A stretch of DNA of 64,000 nucleotides from JBDHTS01 sp044221445 (GCA_044221445.1 JBGAPF010000008.1:1-64000); one strand, 5' to 3'; positions 41,401 to 50,562 are shown, numbered from the stretch's first letter. The notes: generated by a model from the sequence alone, not told the origin. Numbers and translations: made by a program.

Positions 41401-44114
41401 GGAAGGGAGATCAGCGCGAACAGCCCGTGGGACAGATGGCGGCCCGCCGACACGACCCACGCCGCCAGATGCTGCTTTACGGTGATGTCTTTCGACTTAA
41501 GGGCAAGGTCGAGCAATATGGCGCAAAGAGATGGAATCAGCAGGATTCCCATCACGGACAAAGTCCAGAACCATGGCGACGCCAGCATCGTCCAGCCCAG
41601 AAGCAGAATAAGAACAAGCGCCGGAGGCACGATGCTGCGGCGCAGATTGTCGAATATTTTCCAGTGGGACAGACCTGAAAGACGGCTTTTGCCGCGCTTG
41701 CGGGAGCCGGGCACGACGGGCAGAAGCCAGCTGGCCAGTTGCCAGTCGCCGCGGATCCAGCGATGGCGGCGGCTGACATCCGCGCTGTAGCTCGACGGAT
41801 ATTCTTCATAAAGCTGGACGTCGCTCAACAGGCCGGAGCGCGCGTAGCAGCCTTCGAGGAGGTCGTGGCTTAAAATGCGGTTTTCAGGAAAACGGTCCCG
41901 CAGGGCATGCTCGAAAGCATCGACATCGTAGATGCCCTTGCCGATAAACGAGCCTTCCTGAAAGATATCCTGGTAAACGTCCGATACGGCGCGGGTATAG
42001 GGATCGATACCGGGTTCGCCGCCCGACAGGCGCGCATACATTGAGGCGTTGGTTCCTGGAAGGCTGGCGGCGACGCGCGGCTGCAGGATGCCATAGCCGT
42101 CGCTGATGCGCTGCAGCCGTTCGTCGAAATGAGGGCGGTTCGCCGGGTGCGCCATAGCACCCACGAACTGCCACGCGGTATCACGCGGCAACTGGGTGTC
42201 GGTGTCGAGGGTGATGACGTAGCGGACATTCACGAGGGCCGAAACCCGGCCTGTCACGCAGGAAAAGGCCTCGGTCGAACCGCTGCGCAGGAAGGCGTTC
42301 AGGTCGCCCAGCTTGCCGCGTTTGCGCTCATAGCCCATCCAGACTTTTTCCTGGTCGTTCCAGCGGCGCGGACGGTGAAACAGGAAAAACAGATGGTCGC
42401 TTGCCTGGGCGTATTTCTCATTCAGCGCGTCGATTTTTTCACGGGCATAGATGACCAAAGACTCATCCATGGGCATCGTTTCGGACGGCGCGTCGGCAAA
42501 ATCCGTCAGCAGGCAGAAATGCAGATTGTCGCAGCGGTTGGCAAGAAAGCGCACTTCCAGAGCCTCGACGAGATCGTCGATGCCGCGAAGGCTTGTGAGC
42601 ATGGTCGGGACGGTCACAAGCGTGCGCGAGTCGGGAGGGATGCCCTTCGAGAAGTCCATGCGCGGCACAGGATGGGGCTTCGCGAACATGGTCGCCAGCC
42701 AGTTCACAAGGGAAACGGCGAGATGGCTGGCGCCCGTCAGAAAGACAAGGCCGGCGCAGGCAAGCATCCAGCCGGCCAGGCCTTCCGCCGAGGCTTTTTG
42801 CACAAGCGCCCAGGTGATGCCGCCCGTCAGCAGCGCAATCGCCCCGAGATAAAGCGGCAGCGGAATGATGGTTGCGGCGCGCTTTATACTTTCAGGGAAA
42901 GAAAGATGGGCTTTCGCAACCTGTTCCAGGCGCGGCAGCCCCTTGCCGATCAGGTAAAACCCCACATGGCGGCGGCGTGGGTCGTCCGCATGGTTTTTCG
43001 CCAGCTCTATGGCGTGCAGAGCGACCTCGTTTTCCTCTATATCCGCGTTCTTGGCAATTTTTTCGATGCTATGGCGGTACCGGTCCCGCGTGGCGAAATC
43101 CATTTTCGGATAAACGCCAGCGGGGTCGGTATGCAGCGTCTGCTCAACCACGCTCATCGATTCGGCGAAATTGCGCCAGTTCGTGGTGGTGAGGAATCGC
43201 AGGCTGCTGATGGAATGGCTGATCGACACCTGGTCGGAGGCCTGCTGCTGGACTTCGGAATGCACCATCTGTTCGATGGTGAGGCCCTGCTGGGACAAGC
43301 GCTGTTCGATCCAGGTCAAAGGCAAGGCGAGAGCCGGACCCTGGCCCTGAAGCCTTCGCGTCAGTTCCGCGACGAAAGAACTTTCCATCGGCGGGTTCGA
43401 ACGGGCCATGTCGGCGATGACCATGATAAGGCTGCTCGGGTCCTTATCCGCCGTCTCCATCATTTTATCGGCCCAGAAACCGGCCAGGTCGCCGTTGACC
43501 TCCCCGGTCGACAGCCGGGTCGCCACGCGGCGCAGGTTTTCGATCAGCGCGAGGCGGAGCATGATCGGAACGGCCCATATTTCGCCTATTTTCAGTGGGG
43601 CGACCTGCTGGTACGCGGTCATGAAACCGGCCAGGTTTTCCGGATCGACGCGTCCGTCGCCGTGGGAAATGATCTCCAGCGCAATCGCGTATACACGCGG
43701 CAGGACGCCCGACGAACTGTCCTGAAGGCGCGGCAGCCCGCGGCTGTAGCCTTTCGGCAGGTGGCGCTTGGCGGTGCGGATCTGCTCCTCGATGAGGTAA
43801 AGATTATCCAGCAGCCATTCCGCCGCAGGCGTAATCTGGCGCCCCGACTTCACGGCCTCGATCAGCAAGGCGCAGGTTTCCGCGATGACTCTCTCATTGT
43901 CAGCCAGACGCGACAGAAGGCGGTCCGGCGCCTGCACGGCGCTGATTTTATGGGTTTTGGCCAAAGCGCGGCCATGCCGTTCCATCTGATAGGTGCTGAA
44001 CAGTTCGGCGCGCAACGGCGATTCATCCGCCGCCCTGGCCGGAGGATGATTTTTAAAGAGGAGGGCGAGTCTGCGAAACGGTTTGAAGAGGACGTTTTCA
44101 GGCGTTGCTTTCAT
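35475..44114 (-). CDS. ndvB: Cyclic beta-(1,2)-glucan synthase
   Basis: This 2879-residue inner-membrane protein is of NdvB/ChvB/Cgs type and makes cyclic beta-glucan exported to the periplasm, important for osmotic adaptation and host interaction. I chose ATG 44114 (MKATPENVLFKPF), with GGAAAGAAG before it, over the TTG five codons upstream. The N-terminal soluble part is followed by membrane segments (about residues 425-485), the GT84 domain with VITLDTDTQLPRDTAWQFVG and RRHRWIRGDWQLASWL near residue 785, more membrane segments (about 820-990), then two sugar-binding/GH94-like blocks and a C-terminal GH94 phosphorylase-like domain with LIGSCDWNDGMDKV near residue 2560, which trims chain length. 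It appears monocistronic, with 254 bases of AT-rich leader upstream. Confidence 0.93.
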   Translation of the reverse strand: MKATPENVLFKPFRRLALLFKNHPPARAADESPLRAELFSTYQMERHGRALAKTHKISAVQAPDRLLSRLADNERVIAETCALLIEAVKSGRQITPAAEWLLDNLYLIEEQIRTAKRHLPKGYSRGLPRLQDSSSGVLPRVYAIALEIISHGDGRVDPENLAGFMTAYQQVAPLKIGEIWAVPIMLRLALIENLRRVATRLSTGEVNGDLAGFWADKMMETADKDPSSLIMVIADMARSNPPMESSFVAELTRRLQGQGPALALPLTWIEQRLSQQGLTIEQMVHSEVQQQASDQVSISHSISSLRFLTTTNWRNFAESMSVVEQTLHTDPAGVYPKMDFATRDRYRHSIEKIAKNADIEENEVALHAIELAKNHADDPRRRHVGFYLIGKGLPRLEQVAKAHLSFPESIKRAATIIPLPLYLGAIALLTGGITWALVQKASAEGLAGWMLACAGLVFLTGASHLAVSLVNWLATMFAKPHPVPRMDFSKGIPPDSRTLVTVPTMLTSLRGIDDLVEALEVRFLANRCDNLHFCLLTDFADAPSETMPMDESLVIYAREKIDALNEKYAQASDHLFFLFHRPRRWNDQEKVWMGYERKRGKLGDLNAFLRSGSTEAFSCVTGRVSALVNVRYVITLDTDTQLPRDTAWQFVGAMAHPANRPHFDERLQRISDGYGILQPRVAASLPGTNASMYARLSGGEPGIDPYTRAVSDVYQDIFQEGSFIGKGIYDVDAFEHALRDRFPENRILSHDLLEGCYARSGLLSDVQLYEEYPSSYSADVSRRHRWIRGDWQLASWLLPVVPGSRKRGKSRLSGLSHWKIFDNLRRSIVPPALVLILLLGWTMLASPWFWTLSVMGILLIPSLCAILLDLALKSKDITVKQHLAAWVVSAGRHLSHGLFALISLPYDAFYHIDAILRATWRVLISRRKLLEWNPSSETNRKSRTDIAGSYRQMWIAPVLALAVTGWLLPSAPENLVAAAPVLLLWLFFPAIVSLLSRPIIPARPQLSAGQLAYLGKLTRKTWAFFETYVGPADNWLPPDNVQEEPVAVVAHRTSPTNMGLALLANLSAHDFGYIPAGLLIERTDNQMRTMAGLERYRGHFYNWYGTQDLRPLNPLYVSTVDSGNLAGHLLTLRPGLLELIDRSILSPRVFPGLRDTFDILAGLLDENALRSLSGFRDDLESFCAVPPSTLPAARTALDRLTNAIDAFAENFNVDPDCDSAWWTVTLAGQCRDALFEIDYLAPWAQLPSDRIGHLPELAAIPTLRQLASYQFDLPPRLPEMAGLVQQASERAAERIQSLEHLAMQASEMAQMDYDFLYDESNHLLSIGYNVHERKRDASYYDLLASEARLGNFVGIAQGHLPQESWFALGRRLKNAGGRPTLTSWSGSMFEYLMPLLVMPNYEKTLLDQTYKSSVRRQIEYGAQRNVPWGVSESGYNMFDAQLNYQYRAFGVPGLGMKRGLGDDLVIAPYATVMALMVSPEEACANLQRLSGLGFEGRYGLYEAIDYTPSRVPRNKDHALVQSFMVHHQGMSFLSLAYLLLDQPMQRRFESDPLFQATMLLLHEKIPRAVAYQDDEAERDISRKTAVTASETPVRVLNSPGTALPEVNLLSNSRYHVMVSNGGGSFSRWKHYAVTRWREDATRDNWGTFCYIRDVGTGAFWSTAYQPTLKAPQSYEVIFSEGRAEFRRRDGDFETHTEIVVSPEDDIELRRSRISNRSRSRRVIEVTSYAEVVIAPPASDAAHPAFSNLFVQTEILHKRHAILCTRRPRSQEERPPFMFHQVSVHGAETTQVSFETDRMRFIGRGNSLQAPKAVLDSTPLSGSEGSVLDPIVAVKYQITLEPEQTVTVDVVTGMADTRDICLNLVNKYQDSHLTHRVLEMAWTHGQVILRQLNATDGDAQLYARLASSILYPNAALRADASTLIKNRRGQSGLWSYAISGDFPIVLLQIKDSANIDLVRQMVQAHAYWRLKGLAVDLVIWNEDQAGYRQLLQDQILGLITAGIEAHVIDRPGGIFVRPGDQIAPEDRILLESVARAIITDSRGTLAEQIGRAGIKELRVPRLVPVPNFRSPPVAAPALPRREDLLMFNGLGGFSQDGREYVIMTGRGQNTPAPWSNVLANPEFGTVISERGQSYTWSENAHAFRVTPWHNDPVGDPGGEAYYLRDEETGLFWSPAPGPCRSAMPYITRHGFGYSVFEHVENGIHSELWVYVAVDSPVKFSVLKIRNQSGRTRQLSATGYVEWVLGDLRAKTGMHVVTEVDLNTGALFARNFYNTEFSGRVAFFDTDEAVRTVTGDRREFIGRNGSMQHPAAMDRLRLSGRVGASLDPCAAIQVPLELADGQEREIVFKLGVCKKAAEAGNLVRNLRGSVAAHTAFDAVQALWEETLGKVKVETPDLSLNILANGWLMYQTIACRLWARSGYYQSGGAFGFRDQLQDAMALVHTRPELLRAQILLCAAHQFVEGDVQHWWHPPADRGVRTKCSDDYLWLPLAVCRYVTATGDRGILDEMVPFLEGRHLNQDEDSYYDMPVRSEQIASLYEHCIRAINRTGFGERGLPLIGSCDWNDGMDKVGEHGKGESVWLGFFLYDILLRFAGLARSHDDPGYAAHCEAEALSLRANIEKNAWDGGWYRRAYFDDGTPLGSAANEDCQIDSLSQSWAVLSGAADPERARVAMEAADKRLVRRDHALIQLLDPPFDKSPVNPGYIRGYVPGVRENGGQYTHAAIWTAMAFAKMGDRDRAYELLRMINPLNHGRTADEVALYKVEPYVVAADVYGVAPHTGRGGWTWYTGSSGWMYRLILESILGLTLEDGRLIFAPCLPPEWPGFRIEYRYRTAVYAITVSRDENAALESVTLDGNLQDGAFIPLTDDQQRHTVEILLIR

Positions 44115-44368
44115 TCTTCTTCTTTCCAAAGGCTGCGCCGAGCTTGATCGCGGACACCTTGCTTAACACCAAACAGTTTTTTGCTATACCGATTTATATA
44201 GCACGGCCTCGCTTGCCATGTACGAAAACACCTCAGCCTTCATTCGGTTCCTTTTTTGTGCCGCTGTAAATCTATTAATATATATGGATCAAGATATTAC
44301 GCGAAAAGGTGACCGGAAGCGCCGTTGTATGTCGTATTCAAGGCGCGACTCGTCGTGTCATTCATTGT
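44115..44368. other. Intergenic region upstream of ndvB
   Basis: 254 AT-rich bases between ndvB and the next minus-strand gene. It must contain the ndvB promoter. The plus-strand frame 44218-44442 overlaps the end of the flavoprotein gene and has no ribosome site, so I do not call it. Confidence 0.4.
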
Positions 44369-45553
44369 TCAGGCATACTGCCCGGCAACATAGCCGGAAG
44401 ACCATGCCCACTGAAAATTATACCCGCCGAGCCAGCCGGTGACATCCACCACCTCGCCGATAAAATAAAGGCCTGGCCGTTTGGCGGCTTCCATGGTTTT
44501 GGACGAAACTTCGCCTGTTGCGACCCCGCCGCGCGTCACTTCTGCCGTCCTGTATCCTTCACTGCCGGCAGGCTTGATCGACCAGCCGTTGACGGCCCCG
44601 GCGACGGCGGCAAGGATTTTGTCGGAACAATCGGCCATGCGCCCCTGTACGGCAAGATCGTCGCATATGCTTTGCGCCAGGCGCTTCGGAAGAAGCTCGG
44701 ACAGGGCGGTGCCTATCTCCTGCTTCGGGTCGCTGCGCCTCTTGTCTTTAAGCCAGGCCAGGCAGTCCTGGCCGGGGACCATATCGACCGTGATGGAATC
44801 TCCCTCGTTCCAATAGGAAGAAATCTGCAGGACCGAAGGGCCGCTGAGCCCGCGATGGGTGAAAAGCAGGCCTTCGGCAAACGCGGTCTGGCCGTGGCGG
44901 ACGGCGGCCTCGACGGACAGGCCGCTCATTGCCTTGCACCGGTCGAGCAGCGCGCTCTGGAATGTGAGCGGGACGAGGCCGGGCCTTGTGGGGACGATTT
45001 CGATGCCGAACTGACGCGCGATATCATAGCCGAATTTTGTCGCGCCGATTTTCGGGATGGACAGGCCGCCCGTCGCGACGACAAGAGAGGAGGCTGTGCG
45101 GTCGCCCCGGCCGGTGACGACGTGAAAGGCAGAGCCGTCATGGCCGATCGTGGAAACGGATATCCCCATGTCGGGCGTGACGCCCGCGTCCCGCGCTTCG
45201 GCGACAAGCATGTCGATGATCTGCTGCGACGAACCGTCGCAAAACAGCTGGCCGAGTTTTTTCTCGTGATGCGCGATGCCGTGCCTGTCCACCAGCGCGA
45301 TGAAATCGCGCGGCGTATAGCGGCTGAGGGCTGAGCGGCAGAAATGCGGATTCCTCGACAGGAAATTTTCAGGCCTGGCGTGAATGTTTGTAAAGTTGCA
45401 GCGCCCGCCGCCGGAAATGCGTATTTTTTCCGCTATTTTGTCGGAATGGTCGATCAGCCAGACGCGCCGCCCGCGCTTGCCGGCCTCGATGGCGCACATC
45501 AGCCCCGCCGCGCCCGCGCCGATGATAATCACGTCGTAATCGGGAGGCGTCAT
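44369..45553 (-). CDS. BaiN/HI0933-family NAD(P)/FAD-dependent oxidoreductase
   Basis: This 394-residue flavoprotein starts MTPPDYDVIIIGAGAAGLMC with the GxGxxG dinucleotide fold. The family signature ISGGGRCNFTN follows at about residues 46-56, then LGQLFCDGSSQQIIDML, VVATGGLSIPKIGATKFGYD, the THRGLSGPSVLQIS segment and a C-terminal ATGEVSSKTMEAAKRPGLYF with FIGEVVDVTGWLGGYNFQWA, all typical of YhiN/HI0933-type proteins. Members are soluble oxidoreductases of uncertain substrate; some reduce bile acids, hence BaiN. It abuts tamB (stop and start one base apart), so it is probably the last gene of the tamA-tamB operon. Confidence 0.9.
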   Translation of the reverse strand: MTPPDYDVIIIGAGAAGLMCAIEAGKRGRRVWLIDHSDKIAEKIRISGGGRCNFTNIHARPENFLSRNPHFCRSALSRYTPRDFIALVDRHGIAHHEKKLGQLFCDGSSQQIIDMLVAEARDAGVTPDMGISVSTIGHDGSAFHVVTGRGDRTASSLVVATGGLSIPKIGATKFGYDIARQFGIEIVPTRPGLVPLTFQSALLDRCKAMSGLSVEAAVRHGQTAFAEGLLFTHRGLSGPSVLQISSYWNEGDSITVDMVPGQDCLAWLKDKRRSDPKQEIGTALSELLPKRLAQSICDDLAVQGRMADCSDKILAAVAGAVNGWSIKPAGSEGYRTAEVTRGGVATGEVSSKTMEAAKRPGLYFIGEVVDVTGWLGGYNFQWAWSSGYVAGQYA

Positions 45554-48500
45554 TCAATAGTCCCGTTTCCAGACAATGCCGCCGCCGGCCTGGGCATCCT
45601 GGCCGATCTTACTCTCAAGCGTGACGCTTGGCGAGATTTCAACCTGGATGTTCGCGGCGCCCGAGCTTTCAGCCTTGCCTTTCTCGACTTCAAGATAGAC
45701 CTTGTCGGTGAGGTATTTGCCGACGCCGACCGTCGAATCGCCAGCCGCGTCGGTATCGACGCTGATGTCGTCGAGGCCTGTGACGGAGCGGAGCCTGCCC
45801 AGAGGATCGAACCCGCCCCCGCCACCCTTGCCGGAGAAGCGCCGCAGGGTCTGGGCCAGCTGGATGGCCTGGAACGGCGTTATCCGGCTCAGGTTTTCGC
45901 CGAACAGGATACGGGACAGCACTTCGTCTTCGGGCAAAGACGGCGTCGAAGCAAATTTTATCTTAGGCTGCGCGACCGGGCCGGTCAGCAGGATGGACGC
46001 GGTGACGTCTTCCGCGTCGGTGACAGCCTCGATATCCAGATAGGGCGACGGCGGGACCGCGCCCTGAAACCGCAGATTGGCGTGGTCGAGCGTGAAACGC
46101 TTGCCGAACTCCTCATACCGCCCGCGGATCGATTTGAAGGTGCCGTCTATCCTCGGGGCGTTCAGCGTCCCCGTCACATCGAGGTCGCCGCCGAATTCGG
46201 CATCCAGGCCCCAGCCGCGCACGAAAATGCGGTTGGGCGCGTTCACGTCGATATCGAGCGATATGGTTTGCAGGGTTTCGGCGCCTGCCTTTTTGCTGTC
46301 GGGTTTCACGATATTCAGTTCCGGGATGCTGGTCTGAAACTGTTCCGGAATGATGATGTCGAACTGACCCGGTTTGACGGCACCGCCTATGGCGTAGCCG
46401 TTTGGCCTGCCCCTGACATCGAGCGTGGCAGATAGAACGCCATTAGCGCGGTCGCCGCGCATCAGGCGAAAATCGTTCAAGGCAATGTCAACGGACGTGT
46501 CCGAAGGCCTGGCGATACCGATATGCCCGCCGCCTTTCAGCGTCCCATGATCGCCGTCCGTGGCCGAAAGAGTTTCGATCGTGACGGCGGACCGGTCCAT
46601 GGTCGCGGACAGCGCAAGGTTCCGCAACTGGACATCATAGGGTTCGTAAGTATAGGAGCCGTCGCGCAAGGCGAAATTCCCGTTGATGTCAGGGGTGGCC
46701 AGCGTCCCCCGCAGCGTGCCATCGCCCCGTATCGCGCCGGAGACATTATGGTCGGGCGACAGGAAGGCGTCGGCAAGGGTTTTGCCGTCCAGATCGAACG
46801 CCGCCGTTCCCTTTAACGGCGTCGAAGAAGGAAGAGAGAATACGAATGGCCGGAGGGAAAAAGTCAGGGGCAGGGCAACGGACGCCTTCAGCGCGCGGAT
46901 GCCCGTTCCGGTTCCGGTCAGCGCGGCCGCCGCGTTTTTGTCGGTATAGGAAGCTTTCAAGGCAAGGTTCAGATTCGTGCCTTTACGCCCGGCTGAAAGC
47001 GGGCTGAACCGGATATCGGCGGTGGCGACGGGGGCGGACAGGGGGCCTTTCAGCGTCGCGCCGCCATCGAGGGTCGCGCGCCGTAGCGCATCGGGCAAGG
47101 TCACGGGCAGGCTACGCAGGGCAAAGTTCCGGGTGGCGAGTTTGAGGTCCACAGTGTCCATGTCCGCAGCACCGCTGACCGTCAGCGCCGAACCTTTCGC
47201 GCGATAGGTCAGGGTGATGTTGCGGGCGGCGGGCGCGGACTGCGCCAAACCGGTGAGGCCGGCGCCGCCCTGCAGACTGAAATCCTGCGCGGCGAAGCCT
47301 TTGCCGTTAAGCGTGAGCGCATAGTTCCCGCCGGTCGTGCCCTGAACGTTCGCTGACAGAGACTCCACGCGCAGGGAGTCCGAAACCCGCAGGCCCTGAA
47401 GATCCAGCTTCATCGTGCGGGGCCAGGGAATTTTGATATCGGCTATCGCCGCGGCCAGATCCATGCGGGCAAGAGTCATGGCGTCGTAACGGCCCTTGTC
47501 GATGCGGGCGTCGATGCCGACGGCCTGCCGACCGTCGGCCCCGGATAGCGTGGCCGCAACGGTCGCCCGACCATCCAGGGCGATTCCGGCAAGGTCAGCG
47601 TAGGTTTTAAGGCTGACGGCATCGAGTTTTATTGCGCCATCACCCAGCAAAGTATCGGTGTTCACGGAAAGATGGCCTGCCGCCGTCAGGTCGGGCGCTT
47701 CGCCCGTTATAGTGTCGAGCAGCAAAACGGGGGCGTCGTACAGGAAGCTGGATGCAAGGGTAGCAGGCTTGTCTTTATAGGCGGTCGTGACCTTCCACGT
47801 CCCGGACGGTTCGGCAGACAGGTTTTGCGCGTGAAGAGAGAGCAGCACCGGCGCGAGGCCACGCGACGCGAGGTTTTCAACGGTCGCTTTGACGGCGGCG
47901 TCCAGCACGGGGCTTGTCATCGGGCCCGTGACATGCGCGTCCAGGGTCGCCGCGCCCGGATTGCCGGGGGCAAAGACGGCAAGATCGGGAAGCGCCGCTT
48001 TGAGCGTGTAATCCAGGCTTCCCGAAGCACCAAGATTCCCAGTGCCCTCGCCCTCTATCGTGTAAGCGGCGGAGGAAATCTCCAGGGTCTCTATCGCGCT
48101 GTCGACGGTCGCGGGATCGAGCGTGCCCCTGAAACGGATCAGCTCCGGCAGCCAGGGGACGCGCGCGTCTTTCGCCTGCGCGATCCGGGCGTCGAGCGAC
48201 AGGTTAAGCGGGCCGCCCAGCGTCGCGCTGGCGCGCAGGCGCGGCGACAGTACAAGGGGCACGCCCATCACGTCCTTTCTTATATCCAGCCTGGCGACGG
48301 CGATATCGTCGAGCGTGACGGAACGGAAAAACAAATCGGGCAGGGCGAAGGGCGCCAGGGCCGCTGGACCGGATTTCGGCGGCGCGGTCCTGTCCTGGCT
48401 TTGTGGCAGGCGGTAAAGGACGACCGTGCCGCCCTGCATGGAGGCGGACAGGCTTCTGGCCGCGAGGGACAACAGGCCGATATTGGCCGACACGCGGTCG

Positions 48501-48781
48501 GCGTCCAGAATCGGCCCGTCACGGTCGGCGACTTTCAAATCCCCGACGCTGAGGCCCTTCGACGTGTCGTAATAGATCCAGCCGAAAGCGACGTCATAGC
48601 CGTTTGTTTTGGCCGCGGCCTGGATTTTCCCGCGTATCCATTCCTGGCCGCCATCCGTGCCGAGCCAGATCATCGCGCCGGCGATGCACAGCTGGGCCGC
48701 GATGACCGCGATCAGCAGGATCGCCCCCGCGCCGAGCACAGCGCGGGCGATAAAACGAAGCGATGTGCGAAGCGGATGCAT
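45554..48781 (-). CDS. tamB: TamB, translocation and assembly module inner-membrane subunit
   Basis: This 1075-residue protein has an N-terminal membrane anchor (residues about 8-36, FIARAVLGAGAILLIAVIAA), then a long periplasmic region dominated by beta structure and ending in the TamB/DUF490 domain (about residues 700-1075: DNLYVRGWGLDA-type segment IFVRGWGLDAEFGGDLDVTG, LPEDEVLSRILFGENLSRIT, VGVGKYLTDKVYLEVEKGKA). TamB bridges the periplasm, helps TamA assemble autotransporters and similar outer-membrane proteins, and is implicated in phospholipid transport. Its ATG overlaps the tamA stop by one base (TGATG). It is a little shorter than the E. coli protein. Confidence 0.92.
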   Translation of the reverse strand: MHPLRTSLRFIARAVLGAGAILLIAVIAAQLCIAGAMIWLGTDGGQEWIRGKIQAAAKTNGYDVAFGWIYYDTSKGLSVGDLKVADRDGPILDADRVSANIGLLSLAARSLSASMQGGTVVLYRLPQSQDRTAPPKSGPAALAPFALPDLFFRSVTLDDIAVARLDIRKDVMGVPLVLSPRLRASATLGGPLNLSLDARIAQAKDARVPWLPELIRFRGTLDPATVDSAIETLEISSAAYTIEGEGTGNLGASGSLDYTLKAALPDLAVFAPGNPGAATLDAHVTGPMTSPVLDAAVKATVENLASRGLAPVLLSLHAQNLSAEPSGTWKVTTAYKDKPATLASSFLYDAPVLLLDTITGEAPDLTAAGHLSVNTDTLLGDGAIKLDAVSLKTYADLAGIALDGRATVAATLSGADGRQAVGIDARIDKGRYDAMTLARMDLAAAIADIKIPWPRTMKLDLQGLRVSDSLRVESLSANVQGTTGGNYALTLNGKGFAAQDFSLQGGAGLTGLAQSAPAARNITLTYRAKGSALTVSGAADMDTVDLKLATRNFALRSLPVTLPDALRRATLDGGATLKGPLSAPVATADIRFSPLSAGRKGTNLNLALKASYTDKNAAAALTGTGTGIRALKASVALPLTFSLRPFVFSLPSSTPLKGTAAFDLDGKTLADAFLSPDHNVSGAIRGDGTLRGTLATPDINGNFALRDGSYTYEPYDVQLRNLALSATMDRSAVTIETLSATDGDHGTLKGGGHIGIARPSDTSVDIALNDFRLMRGDRANGVLSATLDVRGRPNGYAIGGAVKPGQFDIIIPEQFQTSIPELNIVKPDSKKAGAETLQTISLDIDVNAPNRIFVRGWGLDAEFGGDLDVTGTLNAPRIDGTFKSIRGRYEEFGKRFTLDHANLRFQGAVPPSPYLDIEAVTDAEDVTASILLTGPVAQPKIKFASTPSLPEDEVLSRILFGENLSRITPFQAIQLAQTLRRFSGKGGGGGFDPLGRLRSVTGLDDISVDTDAAGDSTVGVGKYLTDKVYLEVEKGKAESSGAANIQVEISPSVTLESKIGQDAQAGGGIVWKRDY

Positions 48782-50562
48782 CAGAAAGCCTGTCCTATGC
48801 TGATATAGATCTGATAATTCTGTTCAAGGTCGTCCTTCTGGGTCAGCGGCACGGCGATATCGAAGCGCAGGGGCCCGAAGCTGGTGTAATAGCGCGCGCC
48901 GATGCCCGCGCCGACCGCCAGATTGTCGAAATCGGGCGTCGTGCTTTCGGACACGCTGCCCGCGTCGACGAAGGCGACGCCGCCGATGGTGTCTGTGAAT
49001 TTGAAACGCAGTTCCGTGCTGCCGGTGACGATGGAACGGCCGCCGGTCGGGTCGCCGTCCTCGGAGGGACCGATCTCCTGATACCCGAAACCGCGCACCG
49101 TGCCGCCACCCCCGGCATAAAAGCGTTCCGTGGCGGGAATGCTCACAGTGTCCGGACCGAAAATGCTGCCATAACCGGCGCGGGTGGCGAGGACGATGTC
49201 CGACGGCGTGCCGAAGGCGATATAGGTGCTGGCGCCGCCCTGGGCCTTGAGGAAAGGATCGCTTTCGCCCAAAGCGTCGAAGAACGGCGCGACGGACCCC
49301 GTGAGCAACCAGCCTTTATGCGGGTTGAGCTTGTCGTCGCGGTTGTCGAAGGTCAGGCTGTTGGGCAGGGACACGAGCGCATAGTTGTTGGACTCGCCCG
49401 TCTCCTCCTCGATCTTCGAAAAAGTGAAATTGACGCCCGTCGATCCGGTCAGGCGCTTGTGGAAGGTTCGGTTCAGGCCCGCGCCGAGATCAAGGCCCAG
49501 TTCCTTGAACGCATCCGTGTCCTGGCGGCGTAGCGCGCCGTTCAGCGAAAGGCTCTGGTCCTTGCGCAGAAAGAACGGCTTGATCAGGTCGAGGTCGAGG
49601 CTTTGCTTCAGGGCAGAAAAACCCAAGTCGGCGTGCAACTTTTCCGCCGCGCCGAACAGGTTGCGGTGCTCCCACCCGAACGTCGCGCCCGGCCCCTGGT
49701 CGGTGTAATAATCGAGCCCCGCGCTGACCGTGCGGTGGGCGCGTTCCGTGACGTCGATGACAAGCGGCACCTGTCCGTCCGGACCGGGCGCGGCGGGCAC
49801 GACCGCCTCGGCCCGCGCCAGAAGGCCCGATTCGAGCAGAGAGGCGCGTAAGGCCTCGATTTTTTCCTGGCGATAGCAATCGCCCGGTTTCCACGGGACC
49901 AGCTTGTTGAGATAAGAGGTTTTGACACCGGTCTGGCCCTTGAACGTCACAGGGCCGAACGCCGCCTCCGGCCCCGCATCGACGTGAAAAGTGAGTGCGC
50001 CCGTATGAGACGCCCTGTCCAGGACGACGGCGTTGTTCACCGCCATCGAGAAATAGCAGCGGTCTTTCTGGATCGCGGCATACAGGTTTTTCTGGGCGGT
50101 CAGGACGTTTTCGGCATCGAGGGCGTCGCCTTTTTTGAGAGGAAGGCCCGCCACCCGCCCCGCGAAGGCGGGCGGGTCGATGGTGACGGATGCGAGGGTG
50201 TAGAGCGGCCCCGCCTCGACGGTGTAAGTGCCGGAGAGGGATTTCGCCGGGTCGTCCCGGTACCGCACGCGCGCGCCGTAATAGCCTTTGGCCCGCAGGG
50301 CCTTGACCAGATCGGCCCTGATGGCCTGTTCCCGGTAGGCCTCGCGGCGGGCCGTCTCGACCGGGTCGCCCGAGGGTTCGATTTTCTGTTCCAGCCGGTC
50401 CTTGAGGATGGCCTGGAGATATTTGTCTGCGGGCGGCTTGCCCTCCACCCCCTCGATCCGGTAATCGGCCCGGTTGCCAAAGGGCAGCGCGTCCCTGACG
50501 CACCCGCACAGCAGCAGGGAAACGGACACAGTGACAAGAACTCTCAGCCTGGCGTCTTTCAT
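48781..50562 (-). CDS. tamA: TamA, Omp85-family outer membrane assembly factor
   Basis: This encodes 593 residues from ATG 50562 (MKDARLRVLVTVSVSLLLCG); the ATG at 50583 would add seven residues before the signal sequence. The signal ends near LLLCGC, a poor lipobox, so lipid attachment is possible but uncertain. POTRA-like domains occupy about residues 25-270 (YGARVRYRDDPAKSLSGTYT, FKGQTGVKTSYLNKLVPWKP). The 16-strand barrel follows (about 275-593) with the conserved RFYAGGGGTVRGFGYQEIGP loop (the RGF/Y motif that closes the Omp85 pore) and a terminal aromatic (ISIGQAF). It forms a pair with TamB, translated next. Confidence 0.93.
   Translation of the reverse strand: MKDARLRVLVTVSVSLLLCGCVRDALPFGNRADYRIEGVEGKPPADKYLQAILKDRLEQKIEPSGDPVETARREAYREQAIRADLVKALRAKGYYGARVRYRDDPAKSLSGTYTVEAGPLYTLASVTIDPPAFAGRVAGLPLKKGDALDAENVLTAQKNLYAAIQKDRCYFSMAVNNAVVLDRASHTGALTFHVDAGPEAAFGPVTFKGQTGVKTSYLNKLVPWKPGDCYRQEKIEALRASLLESGLLARAEAVVPAAPGPDGQVPLVIDVTERAHRTVSAGLDYYTDQGPGATFGWEHRNLFGAAEKLHADLGFSALKQSLDLDLIKPFFLRKDQSLSLNGALRRQDTDAFKELGLDLGAGLNRTFHKRLTGSTGVNFTFSKIEEETGESNNYALVSLPNSLTFDNRDDKLNPHKGWLLTGSVAPFFDALGESDPFLKAQGGASTYIAFGTPSDIVLATRAGYGSIFGPDTVSIPATERFYAGGGGTVRGFGYQEIGPSEDGDPTGGRSIVTGSTELRFKFTDTIGGVAFVDAGSVSESTTPDFDNLAVGAGIGARYYTSFGPLRFDIAVPLTQKDDLEQNYQIYISIGQAF

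Noticed and set aside
44218..44442. 74-residue plus-strand frame upstream of ndvB
   Set aside because: Overlaps the end of the flavoprotein gene, has no ribosome site and shifts composition midway.
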